From: Cepaea nemoralis | Taxonomy: Eukaryota > Mollusca > Gastropoda > Stylommatophora > Helicidae | Direction of reading: 5' to 3' | NCBI GenBank assembly: GCA_014155875.1 | Contig: JACEFZ010025109.1 | Coordinates: 87,001 to 151,000 of the forward strand | Length of the DNA stretch: 64,000 nt | Part shown: positions 11,003-49,579 of the stretch, one piece after another | How the letters are laid out: every line of letters begins with the position of its first letter | Position numbering within the stretch: position 1 is the stretch's first letter | Translations under genes and position numbers: made by a program | The notes under the pieces: model-generated | Seen by the model: the letters and a program-made list of their open reading frames with translations, nothing else | What the model was told of the DNA's origin: nothing | The model's database searches: none

Positions 11003-11617
11003 TGTCGTTTTTATGAGTTACTGCCATACACAGCGTATACATCCCAGCAATGGAATCTCCTCTATCTACTCCTTATCCATTGCCACCCATCGCACGATGA
11101 AGCTGGCGCTTGTTCCTGTGTCGTTTCCAAGAATATTTTCACACACGGCGTGTTCAGTCTAGTCTTCTGCTCCGTGAATTTTCCATCTTGAGAACAAGTG
11201 AACACATGCTCATAGCGGAGCGTGATCTATCTAACTTAGCCGAGCCAACCAGCCAGCCGTAGGCACATCACATCTTATTTGTTCAGCTGGCCAAAGCCAT
11301 TTTCTGTTCGTTGTTCACACCAGCTCAACTCGCTGGAATTAAAGTCTGTTCATATTTTATAAGTTTTCACATCTTTAGAATTGATTTCCCTTTCTCTTTG
11401 CCCCTCTTCTTTCACCCCACCCTCTTATTTCACATTTGTTTAATAGATTAGGGCTGACTTCTGTTCTACTCCGCTGTCCAATTTGTTAAGACTGATAAAG
11501 TCAACAATTTTATTTCGCTCAGTTGATTAGGACAGACGTATATTTCTATAGTTTCTTCAAATAGCGAGGATTTGCTGTTTCTATTTCACGCTGTTTCACT
11601 GGCTTGCGTTGACGTCA
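11003..11617. other. No recognisable feature
   Basis: No gene or family repeat recognised. A diverged copy of the following 47-bp repeat may start near 11458. Confidence 0.35.
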
Positions 11618-11765
11618 TATTTAATTCTTGTTCAATTGGTAGCGTCTGGCTTCTGTTCATATTTCATATTGTTCAATTGGTTGGGTCTCGGTTCTGTTCA
11701 TATTTCATACTTGTTCAATTGGTTGGGTCTCGGTTCTGCTCATAGTTCATACTTGTTCAGCAGAC
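11618..11765. repeat. ~47-bp tandem repeat, three and a half copies
   Basis: Units built on 'TTGTTCAATTGGTTGGGTC' followed by 'TTCTGTTCATATTTCATA'. Confidence 0.85.
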
Positions 11766-11824
11766 TGACAGCGACTTCTGTTACCACCAAGTCTAGAACT
11801 GCACGTGCTTTGGTTAGCCTGCGT

Positions 11825-11935
11825 TATGTCAGTTTACAGCAGAAGTGTGATATTTGCATCTTTTGGCCGACACATCCGACTTTTGCGGGCGTTTGTTGAC
11901 CGGGTTAGCCTACCCAGTTGTGAAAGCGCAGCTAG
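11825..11935 (-). mobile_element. SINE-like S4 fragment
   Basis: Shares 'CAACACATCCGACTTCTGCG'-type sequence and 'GTTGACCGGGTTA' with the copies at 13980 and 26143. The strand is assigned from a GAA-rich end seen in the other two copies. This copy is truncated. Confidence 0.55.
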
Positions 11936-11999
11936 TGGATCCTAAAAAAAGATCATGGACATCTCATAATAACCACTGCTCTAAGAGGTGTGAAAGGAT

Positions 12000-12264
12000 A
12001 TACATTTACATTTACTCATTCATTGGCATCTTGTCGTCTTGACAGATGATAATTTGTTATATTGTGCTTCAAAAAAGCATAATAACTACAGCCCATGGCG
12101 GTAGCGAATGTGACTGATAAAGCCAATTCGCGCTGTAAATGTTCGTCCACAGTGGATGCATGTGAACGCGTGGTCATTTCCACCATCATGCACCATCTTA
12201 GTCTCGCACACTCGGTGTATGACTTATCTGCAATCAATAAGCAATAAGCTTCCTGTTCTCCCAT
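12000..12264 (-). pseudogene. LINE 3' end with C2H2-like finger
   Basis: On the minus strand one frame reads FTCIHCGRTFTARIGFISH then IRYRHGL and a stop. The Cys-x2-Cys, His and final His spacing fits a C2H2-type finger. A 1-bp deletion breaks the link to the upstream coding part. The copy at 57240-57622 has the same finger joined to a longer RT C-terminus, which identifies this as the end of a LINE protein. Confidence 0.7.
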
Positions 12265-12454
12265 ACTCTTTTTTTTTTTGTTAACCTGTTCATTGTTGTT
12301 GCTGCCTTACCAATCCGGATGTTGATTTCCTGATCTAGGGATAATTTGCTATTTACCTCTGATCCTAGATATGTAAAATGGTATACATTTACTCGGTAGC
12401 GGCATTATCACACGACGTAACCAATTCCCTTCCCGCGTCGTCCTAAGACAAATG

Positions 12455-12580
12455 TCTATTGTGCAAAGATGACTGTTTGTCATTGGTAGGAAACTTCCCA
12501 GCCAACCTGCACCGCCGTGCTGGGATGTTAATTCTCTATCTACTAGACCACTGCGTCCCCTGCAGTCAATAAATGATACT
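12455..12580 (-). mobile_element. Possible SINE head
   Basis: The reverse complement starts 'GGGGACGCAGTGGTCTAG' and has 'GGTGCAGGTTGGCTGGG' where a B box would be. Only one copy is seen, so support is weak. Confidence 0.3.
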
Positions 12581-13294
12581 TTTTTGTTCGCAGGGAGAAG
12601 GAAGGGCTGTTGGCTTTGACACGGGTAGTGGGGCCGAACATACATCCTTAACCCAAGCGATTTGCTAGAGCTGTTTGTTGCTTGTTACATTATCTCGTAC
12701 CCCGCACCCCTTGATTCCCCCCTCCCCCCAATACCACTTCTTGAGCACGTTGCCAAGAGAGAAATTTATTTTCAAATTTAAAATTCTTCTTTTTCTTTCT
12801 TCTGGCACATCTAACTGCAGACCCCAGCCAGCAGATTCCTGGAGGATTCTGTGTACATAATCAGATGTCGAACGTTTGCCGGGCGGGCGGGCGGGCGGGT
12901 AACTAGAGGAGGGGTTTAATTTCTGATTGCATAATAATAGTTTATGAATTTAGCAGACGAGCATGTACGTGGAAACTGGGCTAGCGTTACGTATTTGGGG
13001 AATAATTACCCTGTAATTTCCAGCTCCATGAAATATTTGATCCACGTCCGTGTCTTCCGTTTTCACTTCTGTTTCTTTCTCCCGTGGCAGTATTTATCGA
13101 AGAAAGAGTATATAGAAAATGAAATTGCATGCATGTAGTTTGAGGCCGGCATACAGTGTCAGATAATTACTACTGGTGACATCATTGGAGCGGCTAATGC
13201 ATGGAGTCAAGATGACATTGGGGAACATCAGCTCGGTGTCAATTGAGACTGCAAATTGTGTTAGATAACATTATGGCATTATTAAGGAGATAAG
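12581..13294. other. No gene; short (CGGG)n
   Basis: A short (CGGG)n tract lies at about 12878-12900. The rest shows no recognisable feature. Confidence 0.4.
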
Positions 13295-13670
13295 GCTTTA
13301 TGTCAGATAGCAGTGAGAATTATGCTTCTGTCAGACAACAGTAGGAATTATGTTTGTTTTCAGACAATAGTGGAAATTGTCTTTTTTTATGTTGCACAAC
13401 AGTGGAAATTATGTTTGATGTCAGACAACAGTGGAAAATAAACTGGATGTTAAACAACATAGGAAAATATACTGGATGTTAGACAACAGTGGAAATAATT
13501 CTGAATGTTAGACTACAGTGGAAATTATGTTTAATGTCAGACAACATTGGAAATTGTATTTTTTTATGTTGGATAACGGTGGAAATTATGTTTAATGTTA
13601 GACAACAGTTGAAATTATGCTGAATGTTAGACAAAAGTGGAAATTATGTTTGATGTCATAATGGAAATAA
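13295..13670. repeat. 29-bp minisatellite
   Basis: About 12 imperfect units built on 'GACAACAGTGGAAATTATG', with some units lengthened by T runs. Confidence 0.9.
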
Positions 13671-13685
13671 TCATTGTTTTTAGAT

Positions 13686-14510
13686 ATCCATAATTTAACT
13701 TCCAGAACTAATCGTTATTAATGGACGGCCCATCACTTAACTTCCAGAAATGTAATCATTCTTAATGGATAGCCCATCACCTAACTTCCAGAACTTTAAT
13801 CATCCTTAATGGATGGTCCATCATTTAACTTCCAGAACTTTAATCACCCTTAATGGATGGCCCATCATCTAACTTCCTGAATTGTAATAATTTTTAATGG
13901 ACTGCCCATGATCTAACTTCCAGAACTTTAATCATTCCTAATGGACAGCCCATCATCTAACTTCCAGAACTGTAATCATTTTCTTCTTCTGCATTCATCC
14001 GGAGTTGTTGTTTTTTTTTCAGACATGATTGTGTTGTGCCTGTTTACAGCAGAGCTGCGTTCTTGCGCCATTAGGCCAACACATCCGACTTCTGCGGGCA
14101 TTTGTTGACCGGGTTAACCTTCCCGGGAACTGTAATCATTCTTAATGGATGGCCCATCGTCTAACTTCCGGAACTGAAGTCATTCTTTTTAGATATCCAT
14201 AATCTAACTTCCAGAGCTGTAATCATTCTTTTTAGATGTCCATAAGCTAACTTCCAGAACTGTAACCATTCTTAATGAATGGCCCATCATTTAACTTGCA
14301 GAACTGAAATCATTCTTAATGGATGGTCCATCATCTGACTTCCAGAACTGTAATCGTCCATTTTAGATGTCCGTAATCTAACTTCCAGAACTGTAACCAT
14401 CCTTAAAGGATAGTCCATCATCTAACTTCCAGAACTGTAATCATCCTTAATGGATGGTCTATCATCTGACTTCCAGAACTGTAATCATCCTTAATGAGAC
14501 CATCTGTCGT
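13686..14510. repeat. 44-bp minisatellite interrupted by S4
   Basis: About 15 units built on 'ATCTAACTTCCAGAACTG' and 'TAATGGATGGCCCATC'. The array is split by an S4 insertion at 13980-14126, and the same unit continues on both sides. Confidence 0.9.
13980..14126 (-). mobile_element. S4 SINE-like element inside minisatellite
   Basis: It begins 'TTCTTCTGCATTCATCC' and ends 'CTTCCCGGG'. On the minus strand it therefore ends in GAAGAAG-type sequence. 'AACTGTAATCATT' flanks both sides, but because it is part of the host repeat it cannot be taken as a target-site duplication. Confidence 0.65.
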
Positions 14511-14908
14511 GTACTACTTCCTTGCCATAAAGGATCTAACTATTTCTAGTTGTCTGCCAATAATCAATAGACCATATGGCACAACATAATGTCTACAGAA
14601 CACATATTTATTCTGTATCCCAGCATTTTCTGTGAAAGAGTGATAAGCTCAATGGCTTTACAAATGGGCAACAACAAATCATGTTTAAATAATGTATTCT
14701 CATTACTGCAGTGGTGTTGCATATATACCTGTTTTGTGGTGTTTAATACATTTTTTATTTGTTTACTTATTTCATACTATTTTTCATCATTCTTACATTT
14801 CTGTTACATGAAACAAAAAAGCAAACATTTAGAGAGCTAAAGATGGTTCATTAACATGATTTTTGACATAACTTCAGTAACATTGTTAATTTAATTTCTC
14901 ATTGACAG
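14511..14908 (+). other. Intron sequence upstream of first visible cytohesin exon
   Basis: AT-rich; it ends in the acceptor 'TTTCTCATTGACAG'. No upstream coding exon of cytohesin (coiled coil, or the segment just before GIEYLIEH) was recognisable anywhere in 1-14908. Confidence 0.6.
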
Positions 14909-41470
<26,562 letters not shown>

Positions 41471-41900
41471 TTCAGCAGACGTGTTAGAGACAGTAATTTA
41501 ATCTCATTTTGTGGGGCTGAAGGATATATTGTGTAATATGAGGTTTTTGGTGTGCTGTATTCCTTGAGACTCTGGACTGTACTGTGTGGTGGGAGGGTCT
41601 AGGATTACACCGCACAGAGTGAAGCTGAGAATTCAAGATGGATATCTAAATATTGAAGGGGAAAATGTGGAAAATTAACAACAAATTATTAGAACTGTAA
41701 AACTGGTATTGTTAATGACGTATATCACTGTATCACTATATTATATATGTAATGTTGGCATGAGACCTCACTCTATTTGTACATACTAATGTTTTATAGA
41801 CACTGCACGTTGTATTATAATTATATGCACCAAAGACAGAATGAGAGAGTTATAAATTCAGTCAATATATTAAATATTATGTTTGCCTATGTTTTTGTTA
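41471..41900 (+). other. Probable cytohesin 3' UTR
   Basis: Non-coding AT-rich sequence after the stop. ATTAAA at 41869-41874 is a possible poly-A signal; no AATAAA is seen in this stretch. The true cleavage site is unknown and could be further downstream. Confidence 0.5.
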
Positions 41901-42505
41901 TTTAAGATTAAGAATTATAGAATCAAAACCACCAGCACATATATTTTACAGCAGACCGTGCTTGAAAATGTCCCTTTTTAAACAGTTTGTTTTTTTTTTT
42001 GCTTCAGAAGATGTGTGTATGGTCATTTTTGTTTTATTACGAGAATTAGACGTCTGTACATCTGGCAATTGGTACAGAAGGGTACATTTAACTGCATGGA
42101 GATATGTTACACAAGATTTTCAGAGAACAAAAATGTCAGATGTCATTTAGTTTTCTGTCATCTTCCATGGTAGGTGCACATTCAAATTTCCTGCATGCCA
42201 AACATATTAATCTGAAGGTCCTGAGATAGTCCAACTGATGTTATGTCAAAATAGAATAGATAAGTATCTGAGAGCCAATGTCTGTAACATTTCAGGATTA
42301 GACATGGCACAGAAGGAAACAACTGATCTAGAACCTTCCTAAATCTGAGAGACTCGAGTTCTTCTTCCAGCTGGCGGGTTCACGGCTTCTGTGTGTCCAT
42401 CCTCTAGGGCCATCAGCTCCTTCACTTGGAAGTTTTCTACTGTTGAATGCTTCTTTGAGAACTGAGGAAATCTAACCAGTATGTGCAGTCCCTATTTCCA
42501 CACAT

Positions 42506-42582
<77 letters not shown>

Positions 42583-43176
42583 AGAAGTTCTGCTATGGCT
42601 CTCATGTTTTCCTTATTGTTAGAAGGGGTTTCCATAGCTGCACAAGTAATGTCATACACAGTCCTTCCATTCTGATTTCTCCTGTCTTGTCAAGATTAAT
42701 GATGTGTCCAACATATTCGGTCTTGAAACATGTCTTGATGTAGACCGGGTGATTTCACAAAGGTGTTTTTACATGCAAGTTATTGCACAGATAACATAAA
42801 ATATATGTATACATACTGGTAGGTTTTACCAAATAATAGTTGCTATTATTGGTATCAACAGTAGAACTTGTCTGTCCTCTGGACATTCCCCTGCGTGGAT
42901 AGTCTTTTTGGTTTTAATCAGCTGACATGGTGAGATAAAACATTTATTGTGTCTATGTTAACATCATATACACCATGAAATCATTGTTTGTACTAATACT
43001 GGCGTCGGTACAATTTCCATAGGTGTACTTGATATCAGAAAAGAGAAGCAGAACTCTACATGTACGATTACTCTGCTGAATGTCCACAAAGAAGCGTCAT
43101 AAGCTGGAGGCTTCAGTAGAGAATTCAGCAACAGAACAAGAAAGCTAACAGGAAATAACAAATAACAATAATATAT
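41901..43176. other. Downstream sequence with (TA)n
   Basis: (TA)n at about 42510-42579. Flanking sequence (42350-42480 and 42590-42740) may be an old minus-strand repeat, but I could not identify it. Confidence 0.45.
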
Positions 43177-43365
43177 GTTGACTTCTTGTCCTTGATTTGG
43201 GGACGTAAATTACATGTACCTCAAAATTCGGAGTGGGTTCGCCCGATGACGAGGGACACTGGTAAAAGGGAAAGCTAATCCACACGCAAAAATCAGTCAG
43301 TGCACTAGAAATATTAGCACTTGTGGAGATTACGCTTGAGTTCACAGTGAGCGAGCGGCCCAAAA
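43177..43365 (+). mobile_element. SINE S3 body
   Basis: 'GTTGACTTCTTGTCCTTG', 'GACGTAAATTACATGTACC', 'GGAGTGGGTTCGCC' and 'TACGCTTGAGTTCACAG' are S3. The tRNA-like head is absent. Confidence 0.7.
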
Positions 43366-45054
43366 ACATCTGACCCCAGAAAATAGGTACAAGATCAGCA
43401 AGTTTCTCTGCTCATGAACTCCGGAACCAGACCGAATGAGGTTGTCTGTCCTTGCTACATCTCACAGAATTGGTGTTCTGTAGCAGTCTGTTTTCTGACC
43501 GTAGAATGGACTTTTTTTTGGCTGTCCTCATTATGTCCCTTTTACCATTCTCCATTCTGATGTTGGCATCCTGTTGAGTAGAATAGGCCTAGATCTTGTT
43601 TGCTTCACCAACATAATCATTGGGATTTCCTCATTGATATATCATCGCAGGTCATTTCCCACTGATGTTTGGCCTGCAATTATAAAATGTATAGACAAAA
43701 CATTAATTTACATTGTTAATAATTTTATTCTTCTTTCAAGGCATAGGACCAGTAAAATTCTGTGCACTCACAGTTTGTTTCCATCCATCTCTTCTTAAGA
43801 TCCATCTGTTTTATCTTCCTTGAGGATGCTTTTCCGTATCTTTGTCTTGAATTTGCTCAGCAAATAATATGTTTTGTCTCTCCATTAGGATCTCTTCATT
43901 TGACATGTTTTTTTTTTTGTTTTTTTTTTTTTCTTTTAGCCTGTTGGATTTGGGGAACTTTATTTGAGTGTTCATGTCATATTATTAGTTCTGTGATCTT
44001 ACTTTCTTGTCATTGTTGTCGCTAAATTTGATTGGCTCAGAGATTTGTTTTAGAGTTTTTAAAGAGTTGTAGTTGTTAACATACTTTATTGTAAGTAATT
44101 TTTATGATGTTTAAACATCAGCTTCAAATTGTAAATGTACAAGTTCTCCAGTATACGGTTTTTATGTAATGGTATTGTTTCTATGATTTGTTTGTATGAC
44201 ATATTTATGAATGATAATACAATGATATTGGGCATCATATGTACAGTATTTGTATGTCTGTTGTACGTACTCACTTTCAAGATCACATTTTCAGCTAGTC
44301 TGTTACTCTGTAAAAATTTGGTAAGTAGAAAGTAATCGAGCACTCATATTATAAGCTAATGGTATTATACAAGAATGAACAGCCATGGCTTGTTCATCCC
44401 AGTGCTGCTGAGTTGATTACTATTGACAGCAATCATGTGACTGAAGCTAGTTTTTATCAGTTTGTCAGACATGCAGTGCATGTGGTTCACTTGTTAACTC
44501 TCTCTGTTTCTGCTGGATCCCTGCTGAGGATGTTTTTTTTATTTTTACAAGTAAAATTAACCCCATAGCGGGCAGTAACCACAAGAGTATTAATTGTGAA
44601 GGACATGACACACACCAGGATCCTTGTGTTGTAAGATGGGTTGACCATTTCCCATCCTCATTACCTTAGCTTTCCTCCACTCAGAACAAAGCCAGGCACA
44701 CACTGAATATGCTGTCCTGTTGTTTCTATGAAACTGTTTGGTGATTCAGTGTGCTTTGTTGTGCTGTTGGTGTGCAACTTTGCTGCTGGTGTGTGTTTCA
44801 TGATTACAGACATGTGGCCTGGTATGTTGATCTGTACATAGTGATGATACTCCTGACAGAAGCCTGATGTGACTTGTAAATATTTGTACAGTGTGTGCAG
44901 TGTGGTGACAGAGTGGGAGAGGTGTAGTCTGTATGTTCTTGTGACAGTGTGGAAGTTGTATGTGTGTGGGAGAGTTCTGATGTATTCAGTCATCATGTCA
45001 AGTCAGTAAAGAAACCTGTTTATATTCCGTGAGGCGTCTTGAGCATACTGTGCT
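43366..45054. other. Intergenic sequence, nothing recognised
   Basis: T-rich stretches at 43905-43935 and scattered short open frames. No gene, RNA or repeat family could be supported. Confidence 0.35.
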
Positions 45055-45180
45055 AGCCCTAGATGTTTCTAACCAGTTGACACTCATGTCATCAATATCT
45101 GCCCACCGCTTTTACTGCCCAAAACATTTTATGGTACTCATTTTAGGCTGAGTCAATCTGGGAACCCAAATATTTTGGGG
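45055..45180 (-). mobile_element. SINE S9 fragment
   Basis: The minus strand contains the S9 body 'CCTAAAATGAGTACCAT' and 'TTGGGTTCCCAGATTGAC'. Head and tail are lacking. Confidence 0.5.
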
Positions 45181-45189
45181 AAGTTACTA

Positions 45190-45760
45190 TTTCTTCATGT
45201 TTTCTTCTTTTTTTTTCTTCTTCTATTCCTCCATTTAGCTTGGTGAACTGTTCAAGAGAGATGTTAAGATCTTTTAAGCGCTCTTTCGTATACTCTTTGT
45301 AAGTTGATATTCATTTCTCTAAGGTCATTTCTCTTGATACCATCACTTCATCCCTTACGTGGCCTTCCCCTTTTATATCCATTATATTTCTTCTCGTCGT
45401 TGACTTGGGGGGCGTAAATTACAAGTAAGTTGGAGTGGGTTCGCCTGATGGCGAGTGACACTAGTAACAGGGTAAGGTAATCCGCACGCAAAATAGTCCA
45501 GTGCTATTAGAAATAGTGTATATGGACTATGTTTGAGTTTAAAACGAGCACTCCAAAAAAAATGTCTTCAATGTCTCTCTTAGTGGCAGATGGTACCAAG
45601 ACATTCTTGTGAAGTGGCCAAACTATTGAATTTGTTGTTCTTTTATTAAGTGCGTGACTGGTTTCATACCTAGTCATCTTCTAATTCAATCTCTCACTGT
45701 TACTCCCCCGCAGATCTTCTCAGGCATCTCATGTTTTGTGCTTCATTAGCTGCAGTAAGC
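45190..45760 (-). pseudogene. LINE C-terminal fragment interrupted by SINE S3
   Basis: The minus strand reads KRGRPRKG, DGIKRNDLREMNINLQRVYE and RALKRS, a LINE RT C-terminus. Further upstream on the minus strand, after the S3 insert, VWPLHKNVLVPSATKRDIED may belong to the same protein. Confidence 0.55.
45398..45557 (+). mobile_element. SINE S3 body
   Basis: 'CGTAAATTACAAGTAAG', 'GGAGTGGGTTCGCCTGATGG' and 'GGACTATGTTTGAGTTTAAA' match the S3 body at 43177. Confidence 0.7.
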
Positions 45761-46022
45761 ATCAATGTTTGTTTGACATTGGTAGCTTAATGTGATTACT
45801 TCATTATCACAGAGTAAGACAGAATTCTCCTATACACATCAAATGGAACAATCCCCGAGCTCTGGTCATCAACTGTGTGGTGGTTTGGTCAGTAGTGTGA
45901 ATGTCCTTGTAGTCACCACTATAGAAATCACGTGCGGAAGCTGCTGGTGTTGTAAGAGCATAGATGTAGAAGCTTGTGTCTGTAGTTGAGATGTGTGTAC
46001 GCTTGTAAATATCCCTCTAGAA

Positions 46023-46535
46023 GCTGGGTTATGTCATCTCATGATTGGGTAGTGTCATCTCATGATTGGGTTATGTCATCTCATGATTGGGTGGTGTCAT
46101 CTCATGATTGGGTTATGTCATCTCATGATTGGGTGGTGTCATCTCATGATTGGGTTATGTCATCTCATGATTGGGTTATGTCGTCTCATGATTGGGTTGT
46201 CATCTCATGATTGGGTTGTCATCTCATGACTGGGTTATGTCATCTCATGATTGGGTTATGTCATCTCATGATTGGGTTGTCATCTCATGATTGGGTTATG
46301 TCATCTCATGATTGGGTGGTGTCATCTCATGATTGGGTGGTGTCATCTCATGATTGGGTTATGTCATCTCATGATTGGGTTATGTCATCTCATGATTGGG
46401 TTATGTCATCTCATGATTGGGTTATGTCATCTCATGATTGGGTTATGTCATCTCATAATTGGGTTATGTCATCTCATGATTGGGCTATGTCATCTCATGA
46501 TTGGGTTATGTCATCTCATGATTGGGTTATGGGTT
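46023..46535. repeat. 21-bp minisatellite, about 24 copies
   Basis: The unit is TCATCTCATGATTGGGTTA plus TG, with GTG variants and three shortened 18-bp units. In frame it encodes SSHDWVM repeats. Open frames across it are a product of the 21-bp period. Confidence 0.95.
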
Positions 46536-46884
46536 GGCTCGCATGTGTTAAGTGCAAACATATCCATGCGCCTATAGTAGTCACACACAACAATCCAGAA
46601 AGATGTTTGGAAAAGATGTTTACATCGTCTGAAGTCAACAGGTAACATAAAGGGATGTTTGCAAACTTAATATTCCTGTGGTAAAAATGTCAAGGTATTC
46701 TAATGATAGAAGCTGCCTTGGGGTTGGGAAGTGTTATGCCTTCACATATATTAGGTCACCGCATGTTGAGGTGCGGTGGCCCAGATCACTTTTACTTCTC
46801 TGGCAGTTTCCAGACAATTATAAACATGGAGGAATAATTTTATGAGGCTGTCCCTGTTGTAGACAAGGGGGTGTTTGTCAAAGT
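46536..46884. other. Intergenic sequence with possible S9 trace
   Basis: 'GGCCCAGATCACTTTTACTTC' at about 46789 resembles antisense S9, too short to be firm. Confidence 0.3.
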
Positions 46885-47110
46885 AGCCATCCCTCTAGGT
46901 CAGGTGCCAGTGATGTGGCTTAAGGGCAGTGAACATCTTTCACAATTCCAAGGGTTCAAATTCCATCGCAGACAATTTGGAAGTAGACCACCGTGCATTT
47001 ATTGTAATGGCATGAGTGTCAGTCATTCAGAAAGCAATGTCAAACTACAGAACAAACAGCCAATACATGCTGGGATTGATTGCAACATCCTGTAAAGGAC
47101 ATAGAAATAG
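46885..47110 (+). mobile_element. SINE S1 copy
   Basis: Head with B-box-like 'GGGTTCAAATTCCATCG', then 'CAGTCATTCAGAAAGC', 'AATGTCAAACTACAGAAC' and 'GCAACATCCTGTAAAGGAC'. Confidence 0.75.
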
Positions 47111-47684
47111 CTGTAATCTAGTCAAGTGAAATGCAAGGCGGTGAAATGTTTACTCATGTAACAATAAACCAAGAAACCTGTTAAACTGCACACAGGTTAG
47201 TTGGTTTCTCAGTGTTTGATGGCCAGAACATAACTTAGGTCAGAAGAAGTCAGTGCATTTACAGCAAAGGCAGTGTGACGACAAACTGACTTTTATCATG
47301 TGCTTTTGTTTCTTTAGATCACATCTACATTTTGTTTGTTTATTTAGCAGTGGGAATGTTAAATTGTAATCTCTATTGTGGGTGTAGAGTTTTAAAGCAA
47401 TAATTTGTATTATTGAGGTGGGAATGTATCATATAGAAAATACTGAAACGCTGTGTAAAGTGTAGCAATGCAGTGTCTTGTACCAACCAGAAACATCTGT
47501 TATAAATGACTTGTACTCGTTTGCTTGTTCCCGTGTTTTTCTTGCTGCTTGTAGCTCTGTGGTCATGCTACAGTACAGGAGTATGTTTGTGATACAAGCA
47601 CAAACTGATGTTTGTAGTTTATTAATAATCAGTATAGACGTTCTTCCTGTTTCTAATCCATGCACTTTTTTTTTTTGTGTGCAT
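47111..47684. other. Intergenic sequence, nothing recognised
   Basis: No gene or repeat recognised. AATAAA occurs at about 47162 but without a linked gene. Confidence 0.35.
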
Positions 47685-47915
47685 ATCCTTTATAGGACAT
47701 CGCAGCCAACACCAGCATTTCTGCCGTTGTGATCTCTTGGCAAGTTTGTGTTCAGTAGTTTGCCATTGCTTTCTGAACGACCAGCACCGATACCAATGCA
47801 AAACCAGCGCAACGCAGCCTACTGCCAAATTGCGCGCAGCTGTGTTTCGAACGTGGGAATGCGGGTTTACGAACCGCGTCTGTAACCCTACACCATGGAG
47901 ACCGGCAATCCATGC
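47685..47915 (-). mobile_element. SINE S1 copy, well preserved
   Basis: The reverse complement contains 'GGTGTTGGCTGCGATGTCC', 'GCAATGGCAAACTACTGAAC' and a head with 'CCATGGTGTAGGGTTACAG' and 'CGTTCGAAACAC'. Confidence 0.8.
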
Positions 47916-48429
47916 ACTAGCACTGATTAATGTTACAATGGAATATTCTTAGTCTGGTGCCAAAGTTTAATTTTCACAGAATTCCTAGTTCTACAACAGC
48001 TTCTCATGTTATTAATCAATTATCTATAAGGATGTTTTTCCATGGATGGGTGGGTTGAGGTGTGAATGTTTATTTATTACTGCCATGCATACATTCAGCA
48101 TAATCTCTGTCCTCTGATGTTCCTGTTAACTGCAGGTGGAAATCAGAGTTTTCCTTGGAGACATGTCTTGTTGCTGTTCCAAAGAACTCTTCCATGGCCG
48201 AGAGAACATAACTCTCTGTCGTGATTGATGTCACTGTGTGTTTGTGTGTGTATGAATAGTGGGTGCTAAGACTTGCACATCTGTTACAGAAGGAAAACAT
48301 TGTTTTTAAATTATGCAGCATCCTTGTATTATTATTGTGTATTAAAACAGTAACAAGTGGTTAACGTTTAGGGCACTAGGTCAAAACAGCCAGTTTGTAA
48401 TTCCTGATAAAGTCAAAATAAAGGATACC
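47916..48429. other. Intergenic sequence, nothing recognised
   Basis: No coding signal or repeat recognised. Confidence 0.35.
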
Positions 48430-48680
48430 TTGTCTGGAAGCATATTGGGTATCTGTGCTAGTGCCATATTTTTATAGTCAGAGGTGATATAGTAGATGAT
48501 ATAGTCAATATTACCCAGCCACCTCTTCTTCTCAGGGCATTCCCTGGTATCCACTTTATAAACTTTTGTGTTGACCTTGGAGGTCAGGTTAATTTGTTAA
48601 AAATCTTCCTCAGTGGGGGTTTGAACACATGGCCAGCAGGCAAGCATGCTTATTGCCATGCTACCATGGCCCCTGCATGT
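48430..48680 (-). mobile_element. SINE S9, near full length, minus strand
   Basis: The reverse complement has the head 'GCAAGCATGCTTGCCTGCTGG'-like segment, B box 'TGTTCAAACCCCCACTG' and the 'GGCACTAGCACAGATACC'-type end of S9. Confidence 0.65.
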
Positions 48681-49104
48681 AAGGTACTGGCATTTTATTT
48701 TGAACATTTTTTAAAAAGACATTGTCAGGATAGTTTCAGATTGAAGACCCTGTTTTTAATCATTTGTGTTGTGTTGTAATACACTCGGATATAGCCAGAT
48801 AGGATGTGTTGGTTTGTTCTCTGCTTCAGTTATTATGTAATATGCTGAATATAACCAGTATCCTCAAGCTCTGTGAGAGTAGCAGTTTGTTTTTTTGTTT
48901 TGTTTCGTTTTCTTCCAATGTGAGAGCATTGCTGCATAAGCAGACAATAAAGGAACCTCTCCATTCAGTCTGACATTGTCTTCTTGTCTATGTTCAGTGT
49001 GGAATTTCATGTGTATTTCATGCTGTTTCATTTTAAATAGAAATAATCCTGTTGTGGAAAATGGAGTGGGCTAGAGGTCAGCCTCCACCTTGGACAAAGT
49101 TAAA
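48681..49104. other. Intergenic sequence, nothing recognised
   Basis: T-rich at about 48885-48915. No supported feature. Confidence 0.35.
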
Positions 49105-49352
49105 AAAGTTAGGGATCAGAGGGTCGATTTCATTGTGCCAGATTTGTACTCCATCAGGATCCATCTCTCCATGGAACAGCAAGCCACATACTGAGAGCAT
49201 CAGCACAAAGCACAAACTCCGTACTTCCGGCGATAACCCCAAAGGGTCTCCAGAAAAAATTAGATTTGTGGTCCAAACAATGCATTCTGAAAATTAACCT
49301 CAACCTTCAGAGCACAATGCAGATGGTTTGACCACTTCATCACGGAGAGCCC
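49105..49352 (-). mobile_element. SINE S2 copy
   Basis: The minus strand has box A 'GTGATGAAGTGGTCAAACC' and the body with 'GCTTGCTGTTCCATGG'. More diverged than 27008. Confidence 0.65.
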
Positions 49353-49579
49353 ACTGTAAGTCTGGGATGTCAGTACAAGTGCCATTGAATTTGGAAAACC
49401 TCACAAATGTTTTTCCTCACTGTTTGCAGGACAGTGGATTGAAAGCTGAGACTTGCTGGATACATGGGAAACAGTCAGCCCCATGTGCATGCTGCACACA
49501 TACAGATCCTTGACCCATTAATATCACAAAACATTGACCTCAGTCCTGGCAACATATTTACAATTAGACAAGCTACCCA

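Noticed and set aside
46023..46645. SSHDWVM heptapeptide repeat protein
   Set aside because: Product of a 21-bp minisatellite; the 18-bp units keep the frame trivially, and neither a credible start nor a domain exists.
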